This document shows positions 29,872 through 42,310 of a stretch of 64,000 nucleotides of DNA, piece by piece. A program made the translations under genes and the position numbers. This DNA is from Zhengitettix transpicula (Eukaryota > Arthropoda > Insecta > Orthoptera > Tetrigidae). Each line of letters begins with the position of its first letter. Within the stretch, counting starts at the first letter, position 1. The DNA is taken from NCBI GenBank assembly GCA_037074705.1, contig JAYJMR010000052.1:45001-109000 (forward strand), in the 5' to 3' direction. The notes beneath the pieces were generated by a model. That model was not told the origin of the DNA, ran no database searches, and worked only from the letters and a program-made list of their open reading frames with translations.

Positions 29872-30058
29872 TACCGAGCACCTACAGCGTGCACACGGAG
29901 AGCGCCATTCTGTTTCCGGCTCTCGCGCGACACATTACCTGTGCTTCCCGACAACGGCCAGAGTCGCACCACGTGGTGGAATAAAGTTTTAGTTTAGGAG
30001 ACCAGGCTTATTACTCCCGGCTCCGGGAATCCTAACCCTGCACGAGTCTCTCCTATAT

Positions 30059-30072
30059 TGGTGACCCCTACG
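30059..30072 (+). promoter_or_regulatory. Primer binding site, tRNA-Trp-like
   Basis: tggtgacccctacg starts directly after the 5' LTR. It matches the reverse complement of the 3' end of tRNA-Trp (tggtgaccccgacg, including the CCA tail) at 13 of 14 positions, judged from memory. tRNA-Trp priming is known for CsRn1-group elements. The gag ATG follows at once, leaving no leader between primer site and start codon. Confidence 0.75.
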
Positions 30073-30939
30073 ATGGACATTTTGAACAACAAAATCGCCG
30101 AGCTACAGCAGGAGATCGCAAGGCTGAAGGAGGATCCACGTGGCCAACACCATGACGCAGCACAGGTCTGTAGGATCACACCGAAGCTGCCGGCTTTCTG
30201 GGCGGACAATACGGACGTCTGGTTCGCCCAGGCGGAAAGCCAATTCGCCATCGCCGGCATCACGCAGGACGCCACCAAGTTCAACCACATCGCAGCTCAC
30301 CTCGAACAAAGATGGGCTGCGGAAGTCCAGGACATCCTCGTCAACCCGCCAGCAACAGGCAAGTACGAGTGTTTAAAGAAAGCTCTGATACAGAGACTTT
30401 CGCCCTCACAAGAGCGAAGAACTCGGCTGCTGCTCAGCGAAGCCGAACTTGGCGACAGATCTCCGTCGCAGTTCCTGCGGTACCTCCGCAGCCTAGTAGG
30501 GCCTACTCAAGTGTCGGACGATTTCCTGCGGACGTTGTGGCTGCAGCGCCTGCCGGCCTACGTACAGGTCGCGGTCCAAAGTCATATAGACGCACCGCTC
30601 GCCACGGCCGCCCAAATCGCTGACAGGCTTATGGAGATTCCAACACCCGGTCTTCCACCGCACGTCCACGCTGCCAGCACGAGCTCACAGTCCACCAATC
30701 AGGCAGATGAACTCCACGGCCCATCAGCCCCTAGCCTCGAGCAGCGCCTGGAGGCGCTCACCGCGGAAGTCGCAGCCCTACGAGGCGAACGAAGGCCGCC
30801 AGCACGCCGTCAGCCGCCCGAACAACAGCGTGGCCGCCGCGACAACGCCAGCACCGGGAAATGCTGGTACCACAGACGGTTCGGTAGCCGGGCTCAACGC
30901 TGCGAACCCCCGTGCAGCTACACCCAGGGAAACGAGTAA
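30073..30939 (+). CDS. gag: Gag capsid/nucleocapsid protein of the LTR retrotransposon
   Basis: A 288-residue structural protein expected to assemble cytoplasmic particles that package the element's RNA. The start is the first ATG, at 30073; the frame is open a few codons further 5', but only through the primer site. Residues 2-20 form a leucine/isoleucine heptad helix (probable coiled coil). Residues about 38-120, opening KLPAFW and then WFAQAE, resemble the capsid-like domain common in insect gypsy Gags (DUF7041-type; from memory). A second short heptad helix is at about 221-241, followed by an Arg/Pro/Gln-rich basic stretch. Residues 264-281 are an unusual C-x2-H-x9-C-x3-C finger instead of the CCHC knuckle, characteristic of CsRn1-type elements. 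The stop TAA lies 4 nt after a -1 slippery heptamer, and pol overlaps the 3' end. Confidence 0.93.
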   Translation: MDILNNKIAELQQEIARLKEDPRGQHHDAAQVCRITPKLPAFWADNTDVWFAQAESQFAIAGITQDATKFNHIAAHLEQRWAAEVQDILVNPPATGKYECLKKALIQRLSPSQERRTRLLLSEAELGDRSPSQFLRYLRSLVGPTQVSDDFLRTLWLQRLPAYVQVAVQSHIDAPLATAAQIADRLMEIPTPGLPPHVHAASTSSQSTNQADELHGPSAPSLEQRLEALTAEVAALRGERRPPARRQPPEQQRGRRDNASTGKCWYHRRFGSRAQRCEPPCSYTQGNE

Positions 30940-30969
30940 GGCAGCCGGCTATTGCAGCTGCCGGCTGCC
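30927..30969 (+). promoter_or_regulatory. Predicted -1 ribosomal frameshift signal (gag to pol)
   Basis: The heptamer G GGA AAC (30927-30933) is in the correct gag-frame phase for X XXY YYZ slippage. After a 6-nt spacer containing the gag stop there is a perfect 10-bp GC-rich stem: ggcagccggc (30940-30949) pairs with gccggctgcc (30960-30969) around a 10-nt loop. The pol frame is -1 relative to gag and is open across the site from 30888. Heptamer type, spacer and stem position all fit classical retroviral -1 signals. Frameshifting efficiency and any pseudoknot are unknown. Confidence 0.88.
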
Positions 30970-33900
30970 CATCCAGTGGACGCCGTCTCGTCGTTAGGGA
31001 CCACACCAGCGGACATGGGTTCCTAGTCGACACCGGTTCCGACTTATGTTGCTTCCCGCGCAACCTACTCAAGGGCCAGCGCGCGGTCACCAACTACAAG
31101 CTCAGCGCCGCGAACAGCAGTACTATCAACACGTACGGCTGCCTACCCATGCGAATCGACCTGGGGCTGCACCGGGTGTTCGTATGGCGTTTCGTCATCG
31201 CGGACGTCGCGTTGCCAATAATCGGCGCTGATTTCCTGGCACACTTTGGACTTCTACCGGACTGTCGAAGCGGGCGCCTGCTCGACGGGACGACGGGCCG
31301 CGTCGTAAGCGCGAATAAGGACCGATCGCCGCAACCCAGCGTCAGGGTGCTGACGACGTGCTCGCCATACCAGGACCTCCTGAGCCGATTCCCGGAGCTC
31401 ACGCGCCCGGCCGGCGCGCCCCGCGTTGTTCGTCACACCACGGTTCACCACATCCGGACGACGCCAGGACCCCCAGTTTCCTGTAGACCACGACGCCTGG
31501 CACCGGAGCGGCTCCACATCGCACGGGCAGAATTCGAGGCCATGCTCGCCGACGGGACCGCGCGACGATCGAAGAGCCCGTGGGCATCGCCGCTGCATCT
31601 CGTGCCTAAGAAGAAAGACGGAGAATGGCGCCCATGCGGTGATTATCGCGCGCTGAACGCGCGAACCGTCCCAGACAGGTATCCCGTTCGGCACGTACAG
31701 GACTTTGCTATGAGCCTTCGAGGAAGCAAAATATATTCTGTCCTCGACCTCGTTAAGGCATACACACAGATTCCGGTGCACACGACGGACATCCCGAAAA
31801 CGGCCATAACCACGCCGTTCGGGATGTTCGAATTCCCGTTCATGACCTTTGGACTGAGAAATGCTGGACAAACGTTCCAGAGGTTTATGGACGAAGTGTT
31901 ACAGGGGCTGGACTTCTGCTTCCCGTACATCGACGACATTCTAATCTACAGCGCGTCTCCAGAGCAACACCGGGAACACCTGCGAACCGTTTTCCGCCGA
32001 TTGTCGCAGCACGGCATAATCGTCAACGTGGAAAAGAGCGTGCTGGGCCAGCAGGCCGTAACCTTCCTCGGCTACCACGTTTCCTCGGAAGGCGTAAGCG
32101 CCGTACCAGAACGTGTCGCCGCACTGCGCGATTTCCAGCGCCCATCCAACGCCAGAGGGCTCCGTCGCTTCTTGGGAATGATAAATTTCTATCGTCGTTT
32201 CCTTCCCAAGGCAGCGGCGCATCAAGCCGAGCTCCAGGAGGCTCTCTCAGGTCTCCGCGGCACCCACCCTGTGCCCTGGAACCCACTCAGTACAGCAGCC
32301 TTCGAGAAATGCAAGGCCTCGCTCGCCAACGCAACGATGCTGGCTCACCCGGACCCTACGGCACAGCTCGGGCTTTTCACCGACGCGTCGCAGAATGCAG
32401 TCGGCGCCAGCTTGCAGCAGCAAGTGGGAGGAGCGTGGCAACCGTTGGGTTTCTTCTCCCGGAAGCTGACGCCGCAGCAAACACAGTGGCCGGCATATTA
32501 TCGGGAGCTACTCGCCATCTTTTTGGCGGTCCGGCATTTTCGTCACGCGTTGGAGGCTCAACACACAATAATATTTACTGACCATAAGCCCATATGTTTT
32601 GCCTATCAGCAGCAGAACGAGAGACTCCCGCCCGTTCAGAGGAACCACCTGACGTACATCTCGCAGTTCACCACGGACATTCGGCACGTCAATGGGTCCC
32701 AAAACATAGTCGCCGACGCGTTATCCCGCGTCGAGGCTTTGACAGCAGCCAATAGCCCGGTGGATCTCAGCCGCATCGCCCAGCAGCAAGCCGAGGACGA
32801 CGAGCTACGCGAGCTGCTAGCCGGCAGCACAGCACTCCAGCTCCGCCACGTCGATGTCCCAGGACTCGACCTCCGGGTGTTATGTGATGTATCGACGGGT
32901 CGCCAACGCCTAGTCGTCCCAGCTCCAAGTCGCAGACAGGTATTCGACGCGGTCCACGGCCTGAGCCATCCCGGCACACGCGCTACCACGCGCCTGATTA
33001 CGTCGCGTTTCGTTTGGCCCGGGGTTAAACGAGACATACGCGTATGGACTCGGGCGTGTTTGCAATGTCAGCGCGCGAAGATTACACGGCACGTCCACAC
33101 GCCACTGGGAGACTTCACGACGCCGTCAGCTCGTTTCCGTCACATACACATTGACATCGTGGGTCCACTGCCGCCAGCAGGCTCTTACCGCTACCTCCTG
33201 ACGGCGATCGACCGTGCATCGCGTTGGCCAGAAGCTTATCCACTGGAGCGAATCACCGCAGAAGATGTGGCCAACGCCCTGCTCCACGGCTGGATCTCGC
33301 GCTATGGCTGCCCAGAGCGTGTTACTACGGACCAAGGACGGCAGTTCGAGTCCGATCTTTTTCAGGCACTGGGGAAGTACACGGGCTGGCAGAGGTCCCG
33401 CACGACGCCGTACCACCCACAGGCTAACGGGCTAGTAGAACGGCTCCACAGGCAGCTGAAGGCAGCGATAATGTGCCATGAAGGCGCCTCCTGGCACGAC
33501 GCCCTCCCGGTCGTCATGCTCGGGATTCGTACCGCCTTCAAGGAGGACCTGCAGACATCAGCCGCCGAACTGGTGTTTGGAGAACCGCTACGTCTGCCCG
33601 GCGAATTCTTCACCGCAGAACCCGAGCTTGGCGACCCGACGTCACTCATCGAGCGGGTCCGCCAGGCAACAACAAACATACGGCCCACACCGGCTTCGCG
33701 ACGCTCCCGACCAGGAAGCTTCGTGTTCAAGGAGTTGGCGACTTGCACCCATGCTTTTCTCCGTGACGACGGTATAAAGGCCTCCCTTTGTACGCCTTAC
33801 ACGGGACCCTACCGCATCGTCAGCAGGGACGAGAAAACCTGCGTGTTGCATACAAGTCGCGGAGAAACACGAGTTTCACTGGACAGGGTAAAACCGGCCT

Positions 33901-34097
33901 TCATGTTGCGCCCAGAGGAAGCAGTTGGGCCCCCCAGCATAGCGCCGGCGGCCACGAACGACAGCCCGGTGGCACCACAGGCGACGTTCTCCACGCCAGC
34001 GCAAAGAGACTGGCCTCGCCCGCATCGCCTAGCAGCGCCGCCAACTCGCTCGGGTCGCCGGGCCCGTGCCCCGGACCGCTACTCGCCCACGCCGTAG
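30933..34097 (+). CDS. pol: Pol polyprotein: protease, reverse transcriptase, RNase H, integrase
   Basis: An uninterrupted 1,054-residue frame counted from the predicted frameshift point; the frame is open from 30888 but has no convincing start codon, so a Gag-Pol fusion is inferred. Protease: active-site DTGS at 31029-31040 and a distal PIIGAD motif. Reverse transcriptase: [22 protein letters not shown] (Asp at 31746), [10 protein letters not shown] and the catalytic YIDD box at 31926-31937. RNase H: FTDAS (Asp at 32382), then FTDHKPI and ADALSRV. Integrase: zinc finger H-x3-H-x29-C-x2-C, then the D,D-35-E triad with Asp at 33153, Asp at 33330 and Glu at 33438, and a GPY/F-type module (YTGPYRIV) near 33798. 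The tail ends in the TRSGRR...PDRY sequence common in insect gypsy elements. No chromodomain, no envelope, no stop or frameshift; all catalytic residues are present. Confidence 0.95.
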   Translation, partial: RVRQPAIAAAGCPSSGRRLVVRDHTSGHGFLVDTGSDLCCFPRNLLKGQRAVTNYKLSAANSSTINTYGCLPMRIDLGLHRVFVWRFVIADVALPIIGADFLAHFGLLPDCRSGRLLDGTTGRVVSANKDRSPQPSVRVLTTCSPYQDLLSRFPELTRPAGAPRVVRHTTVHHIRTTPGPPVSCRPRRLAPERLHIARAEFEAMLADGTARRSKSPWASPLHLVPKKKDGEWRPCGDYRALNARTVPDRYPVRHVQDFAMSLRGSKIYSVLDLVKAYTQIPVHTTDIPKTAITTPFGMFEFPFMTFGLRNAGQTFQRFMDEVLQGLDFCFPYIDDILIYSASPEQHREHLRTVFRRLSQHGIIVNVEKSVLGQQAVTFLGYHVSSEGVSAVPERVAALRDFQRPSNARGLRRFLGMINFYRRFLPKAAAHQAELQEALSGLRGTHPVPWNPLSTAAFEKCKASLANATMLAHPDPTAQLGLFTDASQNAVGASLQQQVGGAWQPLGFFSRKLTPQQTQWPAYYRELLAIFLAVRHFRHALEAQHTIIFTDHKPICFAYQQQNERLPPVQRNHLTYISQFTTDIRHVNGSQNIVADALSRVEALTAANSPVDLSRIAQQQAEDDELRELLAGSTALQLRHVDVPGLDLRVLCDVSTGRQRLVVPAPSRRQVFDAVHGLSHPGTRATTRLITSRFVWPGVKRDIRVWTRACLQCQRAKITRHVHTPLGDFTTPSARFRHIHIDIVGPLPPAGSYRYLLTAIDRASRWPEAYPLERITAEDVANALLHGWISRYGCPERVTTDQGRQFESDLFQALGKYTGWQRSRTTPYHPQANGLVERLHRQLKAAIMCHEGASWHDALPVVMLGIRTAFKEDLQTSAAELVFGEPLRLPGEFFTAEPELGDPTSLIERVRQATTNIRPTPASRRSRPGSFVFKELATCTHAFLRDDGIKASLCTPYTGPYRIVSRDEKTCVLHTSRGETRVSLDRVKPAFMLRPEEAVGPPSIAPAATNDSPVAPQATFSTPAQRDWPRPHRLAAPPTRSGRRARAPDRYSPTP

Positions 34098-34243
34098 AAC
34101 ATTTCGCACATTATTATTTTTTTTTTGTAAATATTCTGTATATTGTTTTGTAAAAATTATGAACATATATATTTTGTATGGTATTGTAATGCGACTCTGG
34201 CACAAAACGTATATCCTGACTCCGTCTCTTAACGGGTGGCTGG
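34098..34243 (+). other. AT-rich 3' untranslated stretch of the retrotransposon
   Basis: These 146 bp between the pol stop and the 3' LTR contain T-runs and TA-rich sequence, with no reading frame of note. No envelope gene fits here. The bases next to the LTR (34231-34243, aacgggtggctgg) are purine-rich but broken by pyrimidines, so the polypurine tract for plus-strand priming is weak or atypical. Confidence 0.8.
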
Positions 34244-34530
34244 TGTGGGGACGAATATTCCGTGTCCCCACGCGAGCAAGAGGGTCCCGTTACGCGTCCC
34301 GTTAGGGGATGCAAACAATGCTCCCCACCAAGTAACGGGACCCTACCGAGCACCTACAGCGTGCATACGGAGAGCGCCATTCTGTTTCCGGCTCTCGCGC
34401 GACACATTACCTGTGCTTCCCGACAACGGCCAGAGTCGCACCACGTGGTGGAATAAAGTTTTAGTTTAGGAGACCAGGCTTATTACTCCCGGCTCCGGGA
34501 ATCCTAACCCTGCACGAGTCTCTCCTATAT
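34244..34530 (+). repeat. 3' LTR (287 bp)
   Basis: 286 of 287 bases equal the 5' LTR; the only difference is T at 34366. AATAAA at 34452-34457 would direct polyadenylation of the genomic transcript. It is followed directly by target-site copy aaag and the satellite. Confidence 0.95.
34452..34457 (+). terminator. Polyadenylation signal of the retrotransposon
   Basis: A canonical AATAAA in the 3' LTR, with the same hexamer at 29980 in the 5' LTR, fits the usual R-region polyadenylation of LTR transcripts. About 73 bp of LTR remain downstream. Confidence 0.65.
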
Positions 34531-34534
34531 AAAG
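34531..34534 (+). repeat. Target site duplication, right copy (aaag)
   Basis: This copy of aaag follows the 3' LTR and runs directly into tttctttacatg, the normal continuation of the interrupted satellite monomer. Confidence 0.9.
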
Positions 34535-34571
34535 TTTCTTTACATGTATATATATATACACTCTTCTGTGA

Positions 34572-34616
<45 letters not shown>

Positions 34617-34643
34617 ACGACTGCCCGTTGTAATCTACGAACG

Positions 34644-34753
34644 TCTTCCTCGCCGCCGCACGCACGCAGCATAGCTGTTGCAAGCGAACATTAGTAAATC
34701 TTCCTCGCCGCCGCACGCACGCAGCATAGCTGTTGCAAGCGAACATTAGTAAA
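34644..34753 (+). repeat. 55-bp tandem duplication beside the retrotransposon
   Basis: The stretch from tcttcctcgcc through attagtaaa (34644-34698) is repeated at 34699-34753 before the unit continues normally. It lies within about 115 bp of the 3' LTR, in the first complete part-monomer after the insertion, and is unique in the window. Confidence 0.9.
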
Positions 34754-34854
34754 AACTTACAAATTAATATTCCGCGGATCGAATTATTTTATAATTTTAA
34801 TTTCTTCTCTACTAAAGTTTCTTTACATGTATATATATATACACTCTTCTGTGA

Positions 34855-34895
<41 letters not shown>

Positions 34896-35078
34896 ACGAC
34901 TGCCCGTTGTAATCTACGAACGTCTTCCTCGCCGCCGCACGCACGCAGCATAGCTGTTGCAAGCGAACATTAGTAAAAACTTACAAATTAATATTCCGCG
35001 GATCGAATTATTTTATAATTTTAATTTCTTCTCTACTAAAGTTTCTTTACATGTATATATATATACACTCTTCTGTGA

Positions 35079-35120
<42 letters not shown>

Positions 35121-35303
35121 ACGACTGCCCGTTGTAATCTACGAACGTCTTCCTCGCCGCCGCACGCACGCAGCATAGCTGTTGCAAGCGAACATTAGTA
35201 AAAACTTACAAATTAATATTCCGCGGATCGAATTATTTTATAATTTTAATTTCTTCTCTACTAAAGTTTCTTTACATGTATATATATATACACTCTTCTG
35301 TGA

Positions 35304-35344
<41 letters not shown>

Positions 35345-35527
35345 ACGACTGCCCGTTGTAATCTACGAACGTCTTCCTCGCCGCCGCACGCACGCAGCAT
35401 AGCTGTTGCAAGCGAACATTAGTAAAAACTTACAAATTAATATTCCGCGGATCGAATTATTTTATAATTTTAATTTCTTCTCTACTAAAGTTTCTTTACA
35501 TGTATATATATATACACTCTTCTGTGA

Positions 35528-35569
<42 letters not shown>

Positions 35570-35752
35570 ACGACTGCCCGTTGTAATCTACGAACGTCTT
35601 CCTCGCCGCCGCACGCACGCAGCATAGCTGTTGCAAGCGAACATTAGTAAAAACTTACAAATTAATATTCCGCGGATCGAATTATTTTATAATTTTAATT
35701 TCTTCTCTACTAAAGTTTCTTTACATGTATATATATATACACTCTTCTGTGA

Positions 35753-35794
<42 letters not shown>

Positions 35795-35977
35795 ACGACT
35801 GCCCGTTGTAATCTACGAACGTCTTCCTCGCCGCCGCACGCACGCAGCATAGCTGTTGCAAGCGAACATTAGTAAAAACTTACAAATTAATATTCCGCGG
35901 ATCGAATTATTTTATAATTTTAATTTCTTCTCTACTAAAGTTTCTTTACATGTATATATATATACACTCTTCTGTGA

Positions 35978-36019
<42 letters not shown>

Positions 36020-36202
36020 ACGACTGCCCGTTGTAATCTACGAACGTCTTCCTCGCCGCCGCACGCACGCAGCATAGCTGTTGCAAGCGAACATTAGTAA
36101 AAACTTACAAATTAATATTCCGCGGATCGAATTATTTTATAATTTTAATTTCTTCTCTACTAAAGTTTCTTTACATGTATATATATATACACTCTTCTGT
36201 GA

Positions 36203-36244
<42 letters not shown>

Positions 36245-36427
36245 ACGACTGCCCGTTGTAATCTACGAACGTCTTCCTCGCCGCCGCACGCACGCAGCAT
36301 AGCTGTTGCAAGCGAACATTAGTAAAAACTTACAAATTAATATTCCGCGGATCGAATTATTTTATAATTTTAATTTCTTCTCTACTAAAGTTTCTTTACA
36401 TGTATATATATATACACTCTTCTGTGA

Positions 36428-36468
<41 letters not shown>

Positions 36469-36651
36469 ACGACTGCCCGTTGTAATCTACGAACGTCTTC
36501 CTCGCCGCCGCACGCACGCAGCATAGCTGTTGCAAGCGAACATTAGTAAAAACTTACAAATTAATATTCCGCGGATCGAATTATTTTATAATTTTAATTT
36601 CTTCTCTACTAAAGTTTCTTTACATGTATATATATATACACTCTTCTGTGA

Positions 36652-36693
<42 letters not shown>

Positions 36694-36876
36694 ACGACTG
36701 CCCGTTGTAATCTACGAACGTCTTCCTCGCCGCCGCACGCACGCAGCATAGCTGTTGCAAGCGAACATTAGTAAAAACTTACAAATTAATATTCCGCGGA
36801 TCGAATTATTTTATAATTTTAATTTCTTCTCTACTAAAGTTTCTTTACATGTATATATATATACACTCTTCTGTGA

Positions 36877-36918
<42 letters not shown>

Positions 36919-37101
36919 ACGACTGCCCGTTGTAATCTACGAACGTCTTCCTCGCCGCCGCACGCACGCAGCATAGCTGTTGCAAGCGAACATTAGTAAA
37001 AACTTACAAATTAATATTCCGCGGATCGAATTATTTTATAATTTTAATTTCTTCTCTACTAAAGTTTCTTTACATGTATATATATATACACTCTTCTGTG
37101 A

Positions 37102-37143
<42 letters not shown>

Positions 37144-37326
37144 ACGACTGCCCGTTGTAATCTACGAACGTCTTCCTCGCCGCCGCACGCACGCAGCATA
37201 GCTGTTGCAAGCGAACATTAGTAAAAACTTACAAATTAATATTCCGCGGATCGAATTATTTTATAATTTTAATTTCTTCTCTACTAAAGTTTCTTTACAT
37301 GTATATATATATACACTCTTCTGTGA

Positions 37327-37367
<41 letters not shown>

Positions 37368-37550
37368 ACGACTGCCCGTTGTAATCTACGAACGTCTTCC
37401 TCGCCGCCGCACGCACGCAGCATAGCTGTTGCAAGCGAACATTAGTAAAAACTTACAAATTAATATTCCGCGGATCGAATTATTTTATAATTTTAATTTC
37501 TTCTCTACTAAAGTTTCTTTACATGTATATATATATACACTCTTCTGTGA

Positions 37551-37592
<42 letters not shown>

Positions 37593-37775
37593 ACGACTGC
37601 CCGTTGTAATCTACGAACGTCTTCCTCGCCGCCGCACGCACGCAGCATAGCTGTTGCAAGCGAACATTAGTAAAAACTTACAAATTAATATTCCGCGGAT
37701 CGAATTATTTTATAATTTTAATTTCTTCTCTACTAAAGTTTCTTTACATGTATATATATATACACTCTTCTGTGA

Positions 37776-37817
<42 letters not shown>

Positions 37818-38000
37818 ACGACTGCCCGTTGTAATCTACGAACGTCTTCCTCGCCGCCGCACGCACGCAGCATAGCTGTTGCAAGCGAACATTAGTAAAA
37901 ACTTACAAATTAATATTCCGCGGATCGAATTATTTTATAATTTTAATTTCTTCTCTACTAAAGTTTCTTTACATGTATATATATATACACTCTTCTGTGA

Positions 38001-38042
<42 letters not shown>

Positions 38043-38225
38043 ACGACTGCCCGTTGTAATCTACGAACGTCTTCCTCGCCGCCGCACGCACGCAGCATAG
38101 CTGTTGCAAGCGAACATTAGTAAAAACTTACAAATTAATATTCCGCGGATCGAATTATTTTATAATTTTAATTTCTTCTCTACTAAAGTTTCTTTACATG
38201 TATATATATATACACTCTTCTGTGA

Positions 38226-38267
<42 letters not shown>

Positions 38268-38450
38268 ACGACTGCCCGTTGTAATCTACGAACGTCTTCC
38301 TCGCCGCCGCACGCACGCAGCATAGCTGTTGCAAGCGAACATTAGTAAAAACTTACAAATTAATATTCCGCGGATCGAATTATTTTATAATTTTAATTTC
38401 TTCTCTACTAAAGTTTCTTTACATGTATATATATATACACTCTTCTGTGA

Positions 38451-38491
<41 letters not shown>

Positions 38492-38674
38492 ACGACTGCC
38501 CGTTGTAATCTACGAACGTCTTCCTCGCCGCCGCACGCACGCAGCATAGCTGTTGCAAGCGAACATTAGTAAAAACTTACAAATTAATATTCCGCGGATC
38601 GAATTATTTTATAATTTTAATTTCTTCTCTACTAAAGTTTCTTTACATGTATATATATATACACTCTTCTGTGA

Positions 38675-38715
<41 letters not shown>

Positions 38716-38898
38716 ACGACTGCCCGTTGTAATCTACGAACGTCTTCCTCGCCGCCGCACGCACGCAGCATAGCTGTTGCAAGCGAACATTAGTAAAAAC
38801 TTACAAATTAATATTCCGCGGATCGAATTATTTTATAATTTTAATTTCTTCTCTACTAAAGTTTCTTTACATGTATATATATATACACTCTTCTGTGA

Positions 38899-38939
<41 letters not shown>

Positions 38940-39000
38940 ACGACTGCCCGTTGTAATCTACGAACGTCTTCCTCGCCGCCGCACGCACGCAGCATAGCTG

Positions 39001-39122
39001 TTGCAAGCGAACATTAGTAAAAACTTACAAATTAATATTCCGCGGATCGAATTATTTTATAATTTTAATTTCTTCTCTACTAAAGTTTCTTTACATGTAT
39101 ATATATATACACTCTTCTGTGA

Positions 39123-39164
<42 letters not shown>

Positions 39165-39347
39165 ACGACTGCCCGTTGTAATCTACGAACGTCTTCCTCG
39201 CCGCCGCACGCACGCAGCATAGCTGTTGCAAGCGAACATTAGTAAAAACTTACAAATTAATATTCCGCGGATCGAATTATTTTATAATTTTAATTTCTTC
39301 TCTACTAAAGTTTCTTTACATGTATATATATATACACTCTTCTGTGA

Positions 39348-39389
<42 letters not shown>

Positions 39390-39572
39390 ACGACTGCCCG
39401 TTGTAATCTACGAACGTCTTCCTCGCCGCCGCACGCACGCAGCATAGCTGTTGCAAGCGAACATTAGTAAAAACTTACAAATTAATATTCCGCGGATCGA
39501 ATTATTTTATAATTTTAATTTCTTCTCTACTAAAGTTTCTTTACATGTATATATATATACACTCTTCTGTGA

Positions 39573-39614
<42 letters not shown>

Positions 39615-39797
39615 ACGACTGCCCGTTGTAATCTACGAACGTCTTCCTCGCCGCCGCACGCACGCAGCATAGCTGTTGCAAGCGAACATTAGTAAAAACT
39701 TACAAATTAATATTCCGCGGATCGAATTATTTTATAATTTTAATTTCTTCTCTACTAAAGTTTCTTTACATGTATATATATATACACTCTTCTGTGA

Positions 39798-39839
<42 letters not shown>

Positions 39840-40022
39840 ACGACTGCCCGTTGTAATCTACGAACGTCTTCCTCGCCGCCGCACGCACGCAGCATAGCTG
39901 TTGCAAGCGAACATTAGTAAAAACTTACAAATTAATATTCCGCGGATCGAATTATTTTATAATTTTAATTTCTTCTCTACTAAAGTTTCTTTACATGTAT
40001 ATATATATACACTCTTCTGTGA

Positions 40023-40064
<42 letters not shown>

Positions 40065-40247
40065 ACGACTGCCCGTTGTAATCTACGAACGTCTTCCTCG
40101 CCGCCGCACGCACGCAGCATAGCTGTTGCAAGCGAACATTAGTAAAAACTTACAAATTAATATTCCGCGGATCGAATTATTTTATAATTTTAATTTCTTC
40201 TCTACTAAAGTTTCTTTACATGTATATATATATACACTCTTCTGTGA

Positions 40248-40289
<42 letters not shown>

Positions 40290-40472
40290 ACGACTGCCCG
40301 TTGTAATCTACGAACGTCTTCCTCGCCGCCGCACGCACGCAGCATAGCTGTTGCAAGCGAACATTAGTAAAAACTTACAAATTAATATTCCGCGGATCGA
40401 ATTATTTTATAATTTTAATTTCTTCTCTACTAAAGTTTCTTTACATGTATATATATATACACTCTTCTGTGA

Positions 40473-40514
<42 letters not shown>

Positions 40515-40697
40515 ACGACTGCCCGTTGTAATCTACGAACGTCTTCCTCGCCGCCGCACGCACGCAGCATAGCTGTTGCAAGCGAACATTAGTAAAAACT
40601 TACAAATTAATATTCCGCGGATCGAATTATTTTATAATTTTAATTTCTTCTCTACTAAAGTTTCTTTACATGTATATATATATACACTCTTCTGTGA

Positions 40698-40739
<42 letters not shown>

Positions 40740-40800
40740 ACGACTGCCCGTTGTAATCTACGAACGTCTTCCTCGCCGCCGCACGCACGCAGCATAGCTG
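39001..40800 (+). repeat. Run of eight identical-length (A38) monomers
   Basis: Eight consecutive units start exactly 225 bp apart (39001 to 40576, next at 40801), so all have 38 As. This contrasts with neighbouring mixed A37/A38 order and suggests block amplification of a single length variant. Confidence 0.65.
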
Positions 40801-40922
40801 TTGCAAGCGAACATTAGTAAAAACTTACAAATTAATATTCCGCGGATCGAATTATTTTATAATTTTAATTTCTTCTCTACTAAAGTTTCTTTACATGTAT
40901 ATATATATACACTCTTCTGTGA

Positions 40923-40963
<41 letters not shown>

Positions 40964-41146
40964 ACGACTGCCCGTTGTAATCTACGAACGTCTTCCTCGC
41001 CGCCGCACGCACGCAGCATAGCTGTTGCAAGCGAACATTAGTAAAAACTTACAAATTAATATTCCGCGGATCGAATTATTTTATAATTTTAATTTCTTCT
41101 CTACTAAAGTTTCTTTACATGTATATATATATACACTCTTCTGTGA

Positions 41147-41185
<39 letters not shown>

Positions 41186-41368
41186 ACGACTGCCCGTTGT
41201 AATCTACGAACGTCTTCCTCGCCGCCGCACGCACGCAGCATAGCTGTTGCAAGCGAACATTAGTAAAAACTTACAAATTAATATTCCGCGGATCGAATTA
41301 TTTTATAATTTTAATTTCTTCTCTACTAAAGTTTCTTTACATGTATATATATATACACTCTTCTGTGA

Positions 41369-41410
<42 letters not shown>

Positions 41411-41593
41411 ACGACTGCCCGTTGTAATCTACGAACGTCTTCCTCGCCGCCGCACGCACGCAGCATAGCTGTTGCAAGCGAACATTAGTAAAAACTTACA
41501 AATTAATATTCCGCGGATCGAATTATTTTATAATTTTAATTTCTTCTCTACTAAAGTTTCTTTACATGTATATATATATACACTCTTCTGTGA

Positions 41594-41635
<42 letters not shown>

Positions 41636-41818
41636 ACGACTGCCCGTTGTAATCTACGAACGTCTTCCTCGCCGCCGCACGCACGCAGCATAGCTGTTGC
41701 AAGCGAACATTAGTAAAAACTTACAAATTAATATTCCGCGGATCGAATTATTTTATAATTTTAATTTCTTCTCTACTAAAGTTTCTTTACATGTATATAT
41801 ATATACACTCTTCTGTGA

Positions 41819-41860
<42 letters not shown>

Positions 41861-42043
41861 ACGACTGCCCGTTGTAATCTACGAACGTCTTCCTCGCCGC
41901 CGCACGCACGCAGCATAGCTGTTGCAAGCGAACATTAGTAAAAACTTACAAATTAATATTCCGCGGATCGAATTATTTTATAATTTTAATTTCTTCTCTA
42001 CTAAAGTTTCTTTACATGTATATATATATACACTCTTCTGTGA

Positions 42044-42085
<42 letters not shown>

Positions 42086-42268
42086 ACGACTGCCCGTTGT
42101 AATCTACGAACGTCTTCCTCGCCGCCGCACGCACGCAGCATAGCTGTTGCAAGCGAACATTAGTAAAAACTTACAAATTAATATTCCGCGGATCGAATTA
42201 TTTTATAATTTTAATTTCTTCTCTACTAAAGTTTCTTTACATGTATATATATATACACTCTTCTGTGA

Positions 42269-42310
<42 letters not shown>

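Larger units (their letters stand above)
29772..30058 (+). repeat. 5' LTR (287 bp)
   Basis: It begins tgtggggac and ends tcctatat, immediately before the primer binding site. It is identical to the 3' LTR except C at 29894 (T at 34366). It contains a polyadenylation hexamer AATAAA at 29980-29985. I see no clear TATA box, so the promoter is probably TATA-less; that is inference. The last base is ambiguous because t is shared with the target site. Confidence 0.95.
29772..34530 (+). mobile_element. Intact Ty3/gypsy-type LTR retrotransposon (CsRn1-like)
   Basis: This 4,759-bp element has two 287-bp LTRs, a tRNA-Trp-like primer site, gag, pol in the -1 frame with order protease, reverse transcriptase, RNase H, integrase, and no envelope gene. 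Integrase downstream of reverse transcriptase identifies Ty3/gypsy rather than copia. The C-x2-H-x9-C-x3-C Gag finger and the primer site point to the CsRn1 group known from flukes and insects. It sits in a satellite monomer in the same orientation as the array and is flanked by aaag on both sides. It is GC-rich against an AT-rich host repeat. One LTR mismatch and open frames suggest a recent, possibly still autonomous insertion. Confidence 0.95.

Noticed and set aside
31254..31871. 205-residue minus-strand reading frame inside pol
   Set aside because: It is a shadow of the GC-rich pol coding strand, lies opposite the reverse transcriptase motifs and shows no recognisable domain.
34098..34243. 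Envelope or accessory gene after pol
   Set aside because: Only 146 bp of AT-rich sequence are available, and no reading frame of useful length exists.
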